The notes beneath the pieces were generated by a model that was not told the DNA's origin, ran no database searches, and saw nothing but the letters and a program-made list of their open reading frames with translations. A program made the translations under genes and the position numbers. 64,000 nucleotides of DNA from Hymenobacter guriensis (GTDB lineage: Bacteria; Bacteroidota; Bacteroidia; Cytophagales; Hymenobacteraceae): NCBI RefSeq assembly GCF_015773195.1, contig NZ_JADWYK010000003.1:248001-312000 (forward strand), given 5' to 3'. Below are positions 32,048 through 41,122 of the stretch, piece by piece. Within the stretch, counting starts at the first letter, position 1. Each line of letters begins with the position of its first letter.

Positions 32048-32605
32048 TCAAGGTTTCTGGCGGGCTTCCAGCGCGCTGAGCTCCGCGTTGATGCGGGTAG
32101 CTTCTTCCGATACCGGTACGGCCTGGGCGGTACGCTCCGCCAGCTTTTCCGTGAACTGCTGCACCAACGCGGCCTTGCGTTCCAGGCGTGCAAGGGCCTT
32201 GGCCGCATCGGCAGGCACGGCGTTGGGCATGGCTATCGTCGTGCCTTTGTAGCCCGTCACCATCTCATCCAGCTGCTGAATGGCGTCGGCTGTCAGCATA
32301 TCGTCGCTCAGGCCCACAATATCGCCCTGCATATTGATGGCGCGGCCATTGGGGAGCTGCTGGGTGCCATTTTTACCTACGATGCGTCCATCGGGGTGCA
32401 CGATGGTACCATTGGTGAGCTTGAGGGGAGCAGTCAGACGGGAGATTTTGCCGCTTTGGATGCGCATCATGGTGCCCTGGCGACGGAAGGCTCCATCCTT
32501 CAGAGCCGTTTTCACGCCAACATTGGCGGGCGCGGTGGTTTGAGCATGCGCGGGCGTAGCGCCCAGAGCTGCCAGAAATAGGGAAATGTAGAGGAGGCGT
32601 GACAT
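32048..32605 (-). CDS. DUF6799-like exported protein
   Basis: 185 residues with a signal (LLYISLFLAALGATPAHAQ). The central part repeats a short Gly-Asn pattern, GAFRRQGTMMRIQSGKIS, NGTIVHPDGRIVGKNGTQ and NGRAINMQGDIVGLSDD, that fits the DUF6799 fold seen in Hymenobacter, as I recall it. The C-terminal 70 residues are a helical coil (ALARLERKAALVQQFTEK). Function unknown, periplasmic or surface. ATG 32605 starts the signal; an upstream start at 32632 is less likely. Divergent from the MFS gene. Confidence 0.6.
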   Translation of the reverse strand: MSRLLYISLFLAALGATPAHAQTTAPANVGVKTALKDGAFRRQGTMMRIQSGKISRLTAPLKLTNGTIVHPDGRIVGKNGTQQLPNGRAINMQGDIVGLSDDMLTADAIQQLDEMVTGYKGTTIAMPNAVPADAAKALARLERKAALVQQFTEKLAERTAQAVPVSEEATRINAELSALEARQKP

Positions 32606-32718
32606 AGAAACCAGACGGTAGGAGGTGGGCAATGAAACCGGGATGCCAGCCTACTACGCAATTGCGGTCAAGAAGTCGATTTGCCATTGTCGGGCTGGTG
32701 AGGCCATGGGGCAGGCCC

Positions 32719-32726
32719 TACCTTTG
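32719..32726 (+). promoter_or_regulatory. -7 box for the MFS gene
   Basis: TACCTTTG matches TAnnTTTG exactly and lies 23 bases before the ATG at 32749. No well-spaced TTTG -33 element is seen. Confidence 0.45.
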
Positions 32727-32748
32727 TGGCCTACGCCCGCCTTGCCCT

Positions 32749-34050
32749 ATGCCCGACCCTGCCGCTGCCCGCCCGGGCCACGACCCTTACGCTGCGCTTC
32801 GCCTGCCGGAGTTCCGGCGGTTTATCAGTGCCCGCGCGCTGTTCGTTATTGCTACCCGCATCCAGGGGCTGGTCGTGAGCTGGCAGCTGTTCAAGCTTAC
32901 CGGTGACCCATGGAAGCTGGGGCTGATTGGCCTGACGGAAGCTATTCCGAGCATTGCCGTCTCCCTGTACGCCGGGCACCTGGCCGATTCCGTCAGGCGC
33001 AAGAACATCATTATGTCGGCGGTGGCGGTGCTGCTGCTATGTGCCGGGGCGCTGGCGCTGCTGGCCTCGCCCTACGGCCTGGAGCTGCTAAAAGACGGCC
33101 GACTTGGCACACTGCCTATTTACGCCGTCATCTTCGTGAGTGGCATTGCACGGGGTTTTCTGGGACCGGCCTTGTTTTCGTTTATGCCGCAGCTGCTTCC
33201 CGACCGCGAAAAGCTGGCCAACGCCATTACCTGGAACAGCACCACCTGGCAAGGCTCTTCGGTGCTGGGGCCGGTAATCGGGGGCTACCTCATTGCGCAC
33301 CTGGGCGTAGCCAGCGCCTACACGGTATCTACCGTGCTACTGCTGCTGACACTTTTGATGTTCGGCAGTATTGCGTCGCGGCCCCTGCCCGCGCAGGTTG
33401 GCGCCCGGCTCGATTTCCGCGAGAGTATTCTCACGGGCCTGCAGTTTATTTTTTCCAATCAGCTGGTGCTGGCGGCGCTTTCCCTGGATTTGTTTGCCGT
33501 GCTGTTTGGGGGGGCGGTGGCGCTGCTGCCGGTTTTCGCCGAAGATATTCTGAAGGTGGGGGCCGCCGGGCTGGGTCACCTGGAGGCCGCGCCGGCCGTG
33601 GGCTCGGTGCTGATGGCGGTGCTGCTTACCTACTTCCCGCTGCGGCGCCACGCCGGCCGCAAGCTGCTGTGGGCCGTGGGCGGCTTTGGGCTGGCTACCA
33701 TCTGCTTTGCCCTGTCGCGCAACTTCTGGCTTTCCCTGGTGCTGCTGTTCCTCACCGGCGTGTTCGACTCCGTATCGGTGATTGTGCGCTCCACGCTGCT
33801 GCACACCTTCACGCCGGAGCACATGAAAGGGCGCGTGTCGGCTGTTAATAACATCTTCATCGGCTCCAGCAACGAAATTGGGGCCTTTGAGTCGGGCGCT
33901 ATGGCCAAGTGGCTGGGCACGGCGGCCTCGGTGGTTTTCGGGGGCTCGATGACGATACTGGTAGTCATGGTGACGGCCTGGCGCGCCAACAAGCTGCGCG
34001 AGCTGGACATGACGCCCACCAAACCCGCTGAGCCTGCTCCGACCGCCTGA
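32749..34050 (+). CDS. MFS transporter (EntS/MFS_3-type exporter)
   Basis: 433 residues with about 11-12 membrane segments. It begins DPYAALRLPEFRRFISARAL and has the loop 2-3 signature as AGHLADSVRRKNIIM near residue 80, the pattern of the EntS-like exporter group (enterobactin and drug exporters). The second half has HLEAAPAVGSVLMAVLLTYF and a similar loop. The substrate cannot be told from sequence. The ATG at 32749 is right after the promoter. Its stop (34048-34050) is immediately followed by the stop of the convergent NlpE gene with no gap. Confidence 0.88.
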   Translation: MPDPAAARPGHDPYAALRLPEFRRFISARALFVIATRIQGLVVSWQLFKLTGDPWKLGLIGLTEAIPSIAVSLYAGHLADSVRRKNIIMSAVAVLLLCAGALALLASPYGLELLKDGRLGTLPIYAVIFVSGIARGFLGPALFSFMPQLLPDREKLANAITWNSTTWQGSSVLGPVIGGYLIAHLGVASAYTVSTVLLLLTLLMFGSIASRPLPAQVGARLDFRESILTGLQFIFSNQLVLAALSLDLFAVLFGGAVALLPVFAEDILKVGAAGLGHLEAAPAVGSVLMAVLLTYFPLRRHAGRKLLWAVGGFGLATICFALSRNFWLSLVLLFLTGVFDSVSVIVRSTLLHTFTPEHMKGRVSAVNNIFIGSSNEIGAFESGAMAKWLGTAASVVFGGSMTILVVMVTAWRANKLRELDMTPTKPAEPAPTA

Positions 34051-34485
34051 TTACTGCCGCTCCAGCGAATAGTCGAGGTTGGCGTCCCGGATGGGCTTGC
34101 CGCTGCCATCCAGCAACAAAAGCTGGCTGCTGGTTTCTACCAGGTAGCTGCGGCCGGGATGGGTGCCGCTGGGCGGCAGCGTGAGTACCTGCCCGCGCAG
34201 GCGCCAGTTGCCGCGTTGCGCGGTTGGCGCAGGCTGCTTATCGAGGTAGGTTTCCCGCAGCACGTAAGTGCTGTCGGCATTCAGCTGCAGATTGGTGAGG
34301 ATGCCGCGGCAGTCGGCGCAGGGAATGGTATCGGTGTAGGTACCGGCCAGGCGCTGAGCCACGGGCGGTGCCTCTTTTTCGGCGGCCGGATTCTCTGGGC
34401 CGGTACCGTACGGGTTTTCACGACCCTGGCAGGCGGCAAACAGCAACAGCGCCGCTACGGCGGCAGAGGTAGAGGAGCGAGGCAT
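34051..34485 (-). CDS. NlpE-like lipoprotein
   Basis: 144 residues, lipoprotein signal with the acceptor Cys in LLLFAACQG (residue 19). After a Pro/Ala/Glu linker comes the NlpE N-terminal domain: GTYTDTIPCADCRGILTNLQ, the hallmark CxxC, NADSTYVLRETYL, then a second beta-barrel half with GNWRLRGQVLTLPPSGTHPG. NlpE proteins sense copper or surface stress in enterobacteria. Here the role is inferred only from the family. It abuts the stop codon of the convergent MFS gene. Confidence 0.8.
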   Translation of the reverse strand: MPRSSTSAAVAALLLFAACQGRENPYGTGPENPAAEKEAPPVAQRLAGTYTDTIPCADCRGILTNLQLNADSTYVLRETYLDKQPAPTAQRGNWRLRGQVLTLPPSGTHPGRSYLVETSSQLLLLDGSGKPIRDANLDYSLERQ

Positions 34486-34600
34486 AAGCAGAAAGCAGTA
34501 AGATGCCCGCTATACGACAGACGCCGTGCGAAGGGTCAAAATCCGGCCGCAGAAACGCGCCGAAACCTGTAGCTTTAGGCCGCGATTCGCCTTCATACGC

Positions 34601-35182
34601 ATGGCTGCAGCCCTTTCTTCCGACGCGCTTGAAACCCGGTTGGCGCAGCTGCGCAGTACCAACGAGGCCGCATTTATGGAAGTGCTGTTCCGGGAGTTTT
34701 ACCGGCCCCTGGGGCAGGTGATTCAGCGCGTAGTGCAGGACCGGGAGGCCACGGAGGATTTGTTGCAGGATGTGTTTGCGCGCGTATGGCAAAGCCGGGA
34801 AACGCTTGTCATTACCACAACCTACCGGGCCTACCTCTACCGGGCAGCTCTGAACGCGGCTTTGCGCTACGTGGAGCGGGGCAAGCGGCAGGTAGCCTGG
34901 GACGAAGCCACCGGCAATGCGGAACCCCTCGGGCAGAGCGCCGACGAGGAATTGCACCACCAGGAAGCAACTGAGTCGATAGAAGCGGCGCTGGCTGCCT
35001 TGCCGCCGCAGTGCCGGGCCGTGTTTATGCTAAGCCGCTACGAGGAAATGACTTACCAGCAGATAGCCGAAACGCTGGAAATTTCGCCGAAAACCGTGGA
35101 AAATCAGATGGGCAAAGCCCTGCGGGTGCTGCGTCAGCAGCTAAGCGGCGTTCTGCGTAACCTATACAGCTGGCTGTTTTAG
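34601..35182 (+). CDS. ECF sigma factor (FecI-like)
   Basis: 193 residues from ATG 34601. Region 2 is FMEVLFREFYRPLGQVIQRV, then EATEDLLQDVFARVWQSRET and YRAYLYRAALNAALRYVERG. Region 4 is IEAALAALPPQCRAVFMLSR, YEEMTYQQIAETLEISPKTV and ENQMGKALRVLRQQL. This is the Bacteroidetes FecI-like class that is normally paired with FecR and a SusC/TonB receptor. The probable partner is the FecR gene at 38082, separated by the opposite-strand T9SS gene and the DUF2807 gene; the gap is unusual. Confidence 0.9.
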   Translation: MAAALSSDALETRLAQLRSTNEAAFMEVLFREFYRPLGQVIQRVVQDREATEDLLQDVFARVWQSRETLVITTTYRAYLYRAALNAALRYVERGKRQVAWDEATGNAEPLGQSADEELHHQEATESIEAALAALPPQCRAVFMLSRYEEMTYQQIAETLEISPKTVENQMGKALRVLRQQLSGVLRNLYSWLF

Positions 35183-35194
35183 CCGTGACCAATA

Positions 35195-35259
35195 AAGGCC
35201 CGTTGAGGCCGGTGAGTTAGCTGAGAAATTCAACCAACAACCGGACCCCAACGGGCCTT
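35195..35259. terminator. Long-stem terminator between sigma and the T9SS gene
   Basis: AAGGCCCGTTGAGGCCGG and CCGGACCCCAACGGGCCTT pair at most positions across a loop of about 27 bases. It sits exactly between two convergent genes and can serve both. Confidence 0.6.
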
Positions 35260-35275
35260 GCTGACCGACTGGGAG

Positions 35276-36727
35276 TTATTCCCGGATAAGCTTCAGGACT
35301 TCCTGCTGTGGACCCTGCTGTACGCGCAGCAAGTAGAAACCCTGTGACCATTGCTGAGCTTCCGGCAACGCTACTTCGTTGCTGCCTTTGCCCAGCGTTA
35401 CTTTCCGCGACACCAGCACGCGGCCCACGGCATCGGTCACGAGCAGCGTGGCGGGGCTGGTCTGCGACGTACGGACTACCACGCCCACGCCCGCATTCTG
35501 GAAAGGGTTGGGATACGCCTGCACTGCGAAAAATGCCTGTAAAGGCACGTTGATGGTGCGCACCGGGGCCAGGTGCTCCACCCCGTTATTGTCTACCTGC
35601 CGCAGCCGGTAATAAACCAGCTCCGTGGCGTAGCGAGCTACGTTCACGTCCTTGAACCGGTAATCCTGACGTTGCGCGGTGGTACCGTGCCCGTCTACCT
35701 GCCCAATGCGCCGGAACGTGGTGCCATCCACGGAGGCTTCCACTACGAAGTGGGCATTGTCCTTTTCGGTGGCTGTGGTCCAGCGCAGGATGCCATTTTC
35801 GCCCTGGCGCTCGGCCGTGAAGCTAAGCAGCTCCACCGGCAGCGGGTTGGCCAGGTTGCTGACGGTGAAAAAGCCCAGCGCATTGGAGCTGCCGCTAATG
35901 CTGCGGCTGCTGGCGTTGGTGGGGGCGCCCAGTGCCACCCAGGGGCCCGCAGCGGCCGAACCGCGCCAGATCTGGGCCTGCGAGAAATCCGTCAGCCCAT
36001 TATCATTATCCGCAAGCCAGCTGAGCTGCACCTGCACGGGCGTGGTCGGCGCGGTGCCTGCGTCTACCCACCACAGCTGGTCGATGCCTTTGTTGCTGCC
36101 CAGCTGACCGTAGCTCACGCCAGCAGTCTGCAGGCCGGCCGTGCGTGTGGCGGCTACCGCGCCCAGCGCGTTGGTGCCGGGGTTGAGGCTGAAGCCGTGG
36201 CCGAAATCGGTGGCGCTGCCGCCAGCCAGGCTGCTGCGCTCAATACGCAGATTGCCCTGCACGTACTGTTTGGTGCCTTCGCCGGTTAGCACGGCGTCAT
36301 TGGGTAAGGTGATGGTAACGGCCACCGGCGTTTGCACCATGCCCTTGGTGAGCGTGAGCGAATCGGTGATAGTGGTGTTGGCGAGAAACTTCAGTTGGTT
36401 GCTGCCGTCGGGGCCGGAGTTGCTCACGCGCACGCGGGCCAGGGTGGCGCCGGTGGCATCCAGCTCCTGCGGTGCGCTGCCTGCAAATACCAACTGCCCG
36501 CCGGACGTAAGGCTGCCGGCATTGGTGAGGTTGCCCCCTATCACCAGCCGGCCGTTGTTGGTAAGCGTGCTACTTGCCTTGTTGGTTACAGCTTCCGAAA
36601 CGTAGACCGTGGCCCCGGCTTCGATGGTGATGACGGCGCCATCATTGGTAAGGCCCTGGGCCCCGGCGGCAAGAGGGGTCAGCCCCAGCAACGTGGCTGT
36701 CATTCGTTGAGCGAGTAGCGTTTTCAT
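35276..36727 (-). CDS. Secreted protein with T9SS type A sorting domain
   Basis: 483 residues. The N terminus from ATG 36727 (MKTLLAQRMTATLLGLTPLA) is a signal peptide. The first 150 residues are Gly/Asn/Thr-rich repeats (GRLVIGGNLTNAGSLTSGGQ, LVFAGSAPQELDATGATLAR), a beta-helical or passenger-like part, followed by a mid region with WLADNDNGLTDFSQAQIWRG. The last 80 residues are a T9SS C-terminal domain: QAYPNPFQNAGVGVVVRTSQ, LLVTDAVGRVLVSRKVTLGK, GSNEVALPE, GFYLLRVQ and VLKLIRE. It is therefore exported and surface-attached by T9SS. Function unknown. Confidence 0.85.
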   Translation of the reverse strand: MKTLLAQRMTATLLGLTPLAAGAQGLTNDGAVITIEAGATVYVSEAVTNKASSTLTNNGRLVIGGNLTNAGSLTSGGQLVFAGSAPQELDATGATLARVRVSNSGPDGSNQLKFLANTTITDSLTLTKGMVQTPVAVTITLPNDAVLTGEGTKQYVQGNLRIERSSLAGGSATDFGHGFSLNPGTNALGAVAATRTAGLQTAGVSYGQLGSNKGIDQLWWVDAGTAPTTPVQVQLSWLADNDNGLTDFSQAQIWRGSAAAGPWVALGAPTNASSRSISGSSNALGFFTVSNLANPLPVELLSFTAERQGENGILRWTTATEKDNAHFVVEASVDGTTFRRIGQVDGHGTTAQRQDYRFKDVNVARYATELVYYRLRQVDNNGVEHLAPVRTINVPLQAFFAVQAYPNPFQNAGVGVVVRTSQTSPATLLVTDAVGRVLVSRKVTLGKGSNEVALPEAQQWSQGFYLLRVQQGPQQEVLKLIRE

Positions 36728-37200
36728 CAATAGAGGCAGGAAAGAGCGGTGCGAAAAACGGTAAATGGCAGAGACACAAACAAAAACATCTACTATCCGG
36801 CATAAAGATACAAGGCGGGGTAGCTTTCCTGTACCGGCATAAACATGCTGGGTGCTTGGAGCCCTGCTACAGCTATGCCTGGGTACGGCGCGCATTCGCT
36901 GCCAAGGACTTATCAAACGAATATAGGAAATAGGCTGCTATTCCTTACCCGTGATGAATGCCAACGACCGGGTTTGGGTGGTGAGCGGGTGCTTTCGGAC
37001 CGTGGCTACGCCTTCGCTTATGAGGGCATGAACGTACCGGAAGCGGGTGCAACGGGGCAAAATAGCCAGCGCATTGGGGCGGCAGCTGAGTTGCTGAAAA
37101 ACTTTTTTGAAAAAACTTTCGGCCGCGTAGGGGTAGGAGCCGGGTTGTGGGTCTTAGAAGAGAAACCAATCTTCTGTTCTCTTCAACCCCCTTTTCTGCT
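36728..37200. other. Intergenic region, 473 bp
   Basis: The divergent leader region of the T9SS gene and the DUF2807 gene. On the minus strand TATCTTTA (around 36803-36810) resembles a -7 box for the T9SS gene. A 119-codon plus-strand open frame from 36845 has no protein-like composition and ends inside the start of the DUF2807 gene. I see no RNA gene or palindrome here. Confidence 0.4.
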
Positions 37201-37926
37201 ATGAAAACTTTCCTGCTCTCCGCTCTGCTGCCGCTGACCGTTCTGCTGGCCAGCTGCCACAACGACCTCATGGGCCCTACCGTGCGCGGTAGCGGCCCCA
37301 TGACGTCGGAAAACCGTTCTATCCGGGACTTCACGGAGCTTGAGCTGCCCATCGATGCGGAGGTATACCTCACCCAGGGCCTCACGCAGGAAGTGCGCGT
37401 AGAAGCGCAGCGCAACATTCTTGACGTGCTGGAAACCGACGTAGAGGGCAACCGGCTGCACATTGACTTTGGCCGCACCACCGTGCGCAAGCATGACCGG
37501 ATTCGCGTGTACCTCACCACACCCACGCTCAGCCGGGTTATTCTGGCGGGCTCCGGACGTATCGAAAGCACCAACACTTGGCTGCTGCCTCGCCTTGAGG
37601 TGTCCATCAGCGGCTCCGGCAGCACCGACCTGGCTTGTGAGCAGGCTACGGCCGTGGCTACTACGATTTCGGGCTCCGGGCGCGCTAACTGGCGGGGCAA
37701 CGCCGCCCGCCACGAAATCAGCATCAGCGGCTCCGGGCAGGTAAACAGCTATGACCTCGATACCGATGCCGTTGACGTGGATCTGGTTGGCTCGGGCCGG
37801 GCACGGGTAAGCGCGACCGAAAAGCTGGATGTACGCATCAGCGGAAGCGGCAATGTGTACTACAAAGGCGAGCCCAGTATCAATACCCAGATATCGGGCT
37901 CGGGCCGGGTGCTGAGCGACAACTAG
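37201..37926 (+). CDS. DUF2807 (GIN domain) lipoprotein
   Basis: 241 residues, lipoprotein acceptor Cys at residue 19 (LTVLLASC). The mature part is one right-handed parallel beta-helix of the GIN domain: the ISGSG motif recurs at about 20-residue spacing (VSISGSGSTD, TISGSGRANW, ISISGSGQVN, LVGSGRARVS, RISGSGNVYY, QISGSGRVLS). GIN-domain proteins are common in Bacteroidetes and are thought to bind the envelope, but their function is unknown. The ATG at 37201 begins the signal. It lies between the FecI-like sigma and FecR genes, so it may be part of that regulon. Confidence 0.88.
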   Translation: MKTFLLSALLPLTVLLASCHNDLMGPTVRGSGPMTSENRSIRDFTELELPIDAEVYLTQGLTQEVRVEAQRNILDVLETDVEGNRLHIDFGRTTVRKHDRIRVYLTTPTLSRVILAGSGRIESTNTWLLPRLEVSISGSGSTDLACEQATAVATTISGSGRANWRGNAARHEISISGSGQVNSYDLDTDAVDVDLVGSGRARVSATEKLDVRISGSGNVYYKGEPSINTQISGSGRVLSDN

Positions 37927-38081
37927 CGTCCGGCCGCCCTGCCCGCCTGGGTTGAAGGAGGGGGCAGAGCGACACTTTCCAGGACCGGACATAGTGGGCA
38001 CCAGTCGGAAAATCCCGAATTTGGCGGGCCAGTCGGTTCCTTTGGTACCAGCCATTGGCTGACTCATCGTTTCTTCGCGCT

Positions 38082-39158
38082 ATGTCTGCCCCCGTTCCTG
38101 CGTCCGATGCTCCCTGGGAGCTGCTTGCCAAGCAGCTGGCGGGCGAGGCGACGCCGGCTGAGCAGGCCGAGCTACAGGCCTGGGTTCAGGCCCAGCCCGA
38201 GCGGCAGCAGTGGCTGCGGGAGACTACCCGGGCCTGGGAGCAGGCCACCCCACCAACCGTGCTCTTTACGGAAGCCAGTGTTGAAACAGCTTGGCAACGC
38301 TTTCGGACACGGGAAAACATTCCGGCTGCAAAAGCCGAAGCTGCGGCCCAGCCCGAGGCACGTGTGGTATCGATGTGGGCCTCGCAAGGCTGGTTGCGCG
38401 TAGCGGCGGCCATTCTGTTGCTGCTGGGCGCCGTGGGCTTGTGGCGCTTAACCCGCTCCGGGGCTCCGGCCAGCCTCCCAATGGTGGCCGTGGAGGCCGG
38501 CAGCGCGGTGCGCGTGGTAGGCTTGCCGGATGGGAGCAAGGTGTGGCTGAACCGCCAATCCAGCCTCCGGTACGCCGCTGGTTTCAGGGCCGGGCAGCGG
38601 GAAGTACAGCTGACGGGAGAAGCTTTCTTCGAAGTTACGAAAAACCCGCAGCGGCCCTTCACCGTGCTGAGTTCAACGTCCCGCACGCAGGTTTTGGGCA
38701 CATCGTTTAACGTGCGGGCTTATCCGGGGGAGGACTCCGTGGAAGTTTCCGTAGTAACGGGTAAGGTAGCCTTTGGGCCCCGGGCTGCGCCCGCCGATAC
38801 CGTGCTGCTGCTGCCCGGCCGGCGGGGCGTAGTTCAGGGTAAGCAGTCCCAGCGGCCCCGCCGTACACTTACGGCTGACCCCAACTTCCGGGCCTGGCAG
38901 CAGCAGGAAATGAGCTTCGACAATGCGCCGGTAGCGCACGTCTTGCGCACCCTCGAAACCACTTTCCACACGCACGTAGCGGTGTCCGATTCAGCGCTGC
39001 TCACCTGCCGCTTTACGGGCACGTTTCCGGCGCCTACGCCCGCCCAGGTGTTGCGCGTGCTTAGCTTGGCCCTAAGTGCTGAACTCTCCACCAGCCCAGA
39101 CGGCAGCTACGTGCTCCGTGGGGCCGGCTGCTCCGCGGCGGGGGCTCCGCGTCCGTAA
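38082..39158 (+). CDS. FecR-family anti-sigma factor
   Basis: 358 residues. The cytoplasmic N-terminal anti-sigma part (WELLAKQLAGEATPAEQAEL and the following helices) is followed by one membrane segment, LRVAAAILLLLGAVGLWRL, near residue 108. The periplasmic FecR domain has VRVVGLPDGSKVWLNRQSSL, LTGEAFFEVTKNPQRPFTV and LGTSFNVRAYPGEDSVEVSV, then a C-terminal STN-like strand set (FRAWQQQEMSFDNAPVAHVL). It should hold the sigma factor at 34601 inactive until a periplasmic partner signals. ATG 38082 is chosen over a TTG at 38055. It is followed by an STN-domain protein, not a TonB receptor. Confidence 0.88.
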   Translation: MSAPVPASDAPWELLAKQLAGEATPAEQAELQAWVQAQPERQQWLRETTRAWEQATPPTVLFTEASVETAWQRFRTRENIPAAKAEAAAQPEARVVSMWASQGWLRVAAAILLLLGAVGLWRLTRSGAPASLPMVAVEAGSAVRVVGLPDGSKVWLNRQSSLRYAAGFRAGQREVQLTGEAFFEVTKNPQRPFTVLSSTSRTQVLGTSFNVRAYPGEDSVEVSVVTGKVAFGPRAAPADTVLLLPGRRGVVQGKQSQRPRRTLTADPNFRAWQQQEMSFDNAPVAHVLRTLETTFHTHVAVSDSALLTCRFTGTFPAPTPAQVLRVLSLALSAELSTSPDGSYVLRGAGCSAAGAPRP

Positions 39159-39203
39159 ACAACGCCACTATTTTTTGCTTTCCGGCTCTATACCGACGCT
39201 CCG

Positions 39204-39211
39204 TACTTTTG
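39204..39211 (+). promoter_or_regulatory. -7 box for the STN-repeat gene
   Basis: TACTTTTG matches TAnnTTTG and lies 18 bases before the ATG at 39230. A TTTG occurs 26 bases further upstream, slightly too far for the usual -33 spacing. It suggests an independent promoter. Confidence 0.4.
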
Positions 39212-39229
39212 CTGGGCTATCCGGTCTGT

Positions 39230-41122
39230 ATGCGGCACCTGCTCCTGTTTCTGCTTTGTTGGCTGCCCCTGCTGACCTGGGCCCAGATGCCCCCGGTGCT
39301 CCAGCGGCCGGTGCCTGTTACAGCCGAGAATCAGCCCTTAAGCATCGTGCTACGCCAGTTGAGCCGGCAGGCGCGCGTATCATTTAGCTATAGCAGTACC
39401 GTAGTACCGCTGCAAACCCGCGTTACGATTCCACCGGGCCCGCCCCGGCCCCTATATTATACCCTTGATGCCTTCTGCCGGCCGTTGCGACTCTCCTACG
39501 CCGTGGTGGAAGGCCAGGTAGTGCTCTGGCGCACCGACGACCGGCCCCCGGCGGGACTTTTGGCGGGCGCGGGCGTTTATCCCAAGCCTCTTGGGCCACC
39601 GGCTCCACCCCGGCAGGCGGTACCGCTGCGCCCCCTGCCTACCCGCCGGGTAGGAGTGCGGGTAAAAAAGTCCCCTTTGGCCCGGCAACTGACCACTACC
39701 GCTAATGCCACGGCTTCCGTGGCCGCTATGCCGGTGCCTGACTTATCAGGCCCGACGCTCTCCGCCGCCGATACCATCAACATGGCGGCCGATACAGCCG
39801 CGTATTTCAACCTGGGCAATATTATGGCGAAGGCGCAGCAGACCTTAGCCGCCATGAAGCGCCAGGCCCAGATCAAGGGCCGGCAGCTGAAAACCACTGC
39901 CCAGCGCGTGGCCGCCGTGCCGCCCCTGGACTTTAGCGCCGACTCGGCCCGCTGGCATCAGCGGGGCGCGCGGGCTTCCCATTTCATCGACAGCCTTACC
40001 GTGAGCATCATGCGGGCAAAAGCGGGCCTGCACGCGCGCGACACGGCTCTGGCCAACGTAGTATTCCCACGCTCTGATAACTCATTGTATGACGAGCACA
40101 AATGGCAGATAACCCTGGTTCCACCCTTGGGCACCAACGGGCTCCGGGCCGGCCGGGCCGTTAACCGCTATTCCGTGAATGTGCTGGTAGGCTACGCCGC
40201 CGGGCTGCGCGGTCTGGAACTGGGGTCAGTACTCAACCTCGACCGTGACACGGTGCGCGGCGGGCAGCTGGCGGGGGTAGGCAATCTGGCCGGGCGCCAC
40301 CTGCGCGGATTGCAGGCCGCCGGCGCGCTCAACGTAGTAGGGGGCAGGGGCCGGGGTGTGCAGCTGGCCGGGGTGCTGAACATAGCGGCGCGCCCCCTGG
40401 CCGGCTGGCAGGCGGCCGGTGTGCTCAACTATGCCGGCCCGCCCCGCCCCGATGCAACGGAGCCTAGTGGTCCTTTGATGCAAACTGCGGGTGTGCTGAA
40501 TGTGTCTTTGGCCGAGGTGCGGGGACTACAGGCCGCCGGCGTGTTGAACGTAGCCCGCCGCGTGCGCGGAGTGCAGCTGGGCCTACTCAACGTAGCCGAT
40601 ACGGTAACCGGAGCAAGTATTGGTCTGCTCAACTTTGTGCGTCACGGCTACCACCGCCTGGATGTGCTCTACAGTAAAACCTGGCCCATGCTGACCACGC
40701 TCAAGCTGGGCGGCAGTGCGCTGTTCTACACGCAGTTTGTGGGGGCAGCGCAGCCATTCGATGGTCAGCTGCGCTGGGGCCTTGGGTACGGTTTGGGCAC
40801 GGAGGTGGCCGCCCGGAGGCGGTTCAGCCTTAGCCTCGATGCGCTGGCCCTGCACGTAAACGAGGAGCCCAGCGGCTGGACGAAAAAGCTGAACCTGCAA
40901 AGCCAGCTCCGGCTGCTGGTGGGCTGGGCTTTGTGGAAGGGAGGCAGGATACGCATGGTCGCCGGGCCGGAAGTAAATGTTCTGGTATCGCAGCGCTATG
41001 ACGCCGACCGCCAGGCGGTGTATTCGCAGATAGGGCAGGGCCAGCATCTGCTAACCGAAAACCTGAACAACTCTACGCTGGTGCGCGTCTGGGCCGGATA
41101 CAGCGCCGGGGTGCGTTTCTGA
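39230..41122 (+). CDS. STN-domain surface-repeat protein (LA_2272-type repeats)
   Basis: 630 residues with a signal peptide ending TWAQ. Residues about 28-95 form an STN (secretin/TonB N-terminal) domain: VTAENQPLSIVLRQLSRQAR, VSFSYSSTVV. A Pro-rich linker and helical region follow. From about residue 315 to 475 there are repeats of the form G-x-Q-x-A-G-x-x-N at about 15-25-residue spacing (GGQLAGVGNLA, GLQAAGALNVV, GVQLAGVLNIA, WQAAGVLNYA, MQTAGVLNV, GLQAAGVLNV, GVQLGLLNV), like LA_2272 surface repeats. The last 150 residues form strands ending in an aromatic (SAGVRF), as in an outer-membrane barrel. It probably replaces the TonB receptor as FecR's signalling partner. Confidence 0.75.
   Translation: MRHLLLFLLCWLPLLTWAQMPPVLQRPVPVTAENQPLSIVLRQLSRQARVSFSYSSTVVPLQTRVTIPPGPPRPLYYTLDAFCRPLRLSYAVVEGQVVLWRTDDRPPAGLLAGAGVYPKPLGPPAPPRQAVPLRPLPTRRVGVRVKKSPLARQLTTTANATASVAAMPVPDLSGPTLSAADTINMAADTAAYFNLGNIMAKAQQTLAAMKRQAQIKGRQLKTTAQRVAAVPPLDFSADSARWHQRGARASHFIDSLTVSIMRAKAGLHARDTALANVVFPRSDNSLYDEHKWQITLVPPLGTNGLRAGRAVNRYSVNVLVGYAAGLRGLELGSVLNLDRDTVRGGQLAGVGNLAGRHLRGLQAAGALNVVGGRGRGVQLAGVLNIAARPLAGWQAAGVLNYAGPPRPDATEPSGPLMQTAGVLNVSLAEVRGLQAAGVLNVARRVRGVQLGLLNVADTVTGASIGLLNFVRHGYHRLDVLYSKTWPMLTTLKLGGSALFYTQFVGAAQPFDGQLRWGLGYGLGTEVAARRRFSLSLDALALHVNEEPSGWTKKLNLQSQLRLLVGWALWKGGRIRMVAGPEVNVLVSQRYDADRQAVYSQIGQGQHLLTENLNNSTLVRVWAGYSAGVRF

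Noticed and set aside
32910-33848. 312-codon plus-strand frame inside the MFS gene in another phase
   Set aside because: The other phase encodes a full set of membrane segments and motifs; this one is Gly/Arg/Ala-rich without domains.
36845-37204. 119-codon plus-strand frame before the DUF2807 gene
   Set aside because: No protein-like features; it overlaps the start of the DUF2807 gene and lies in the divergent leader region.
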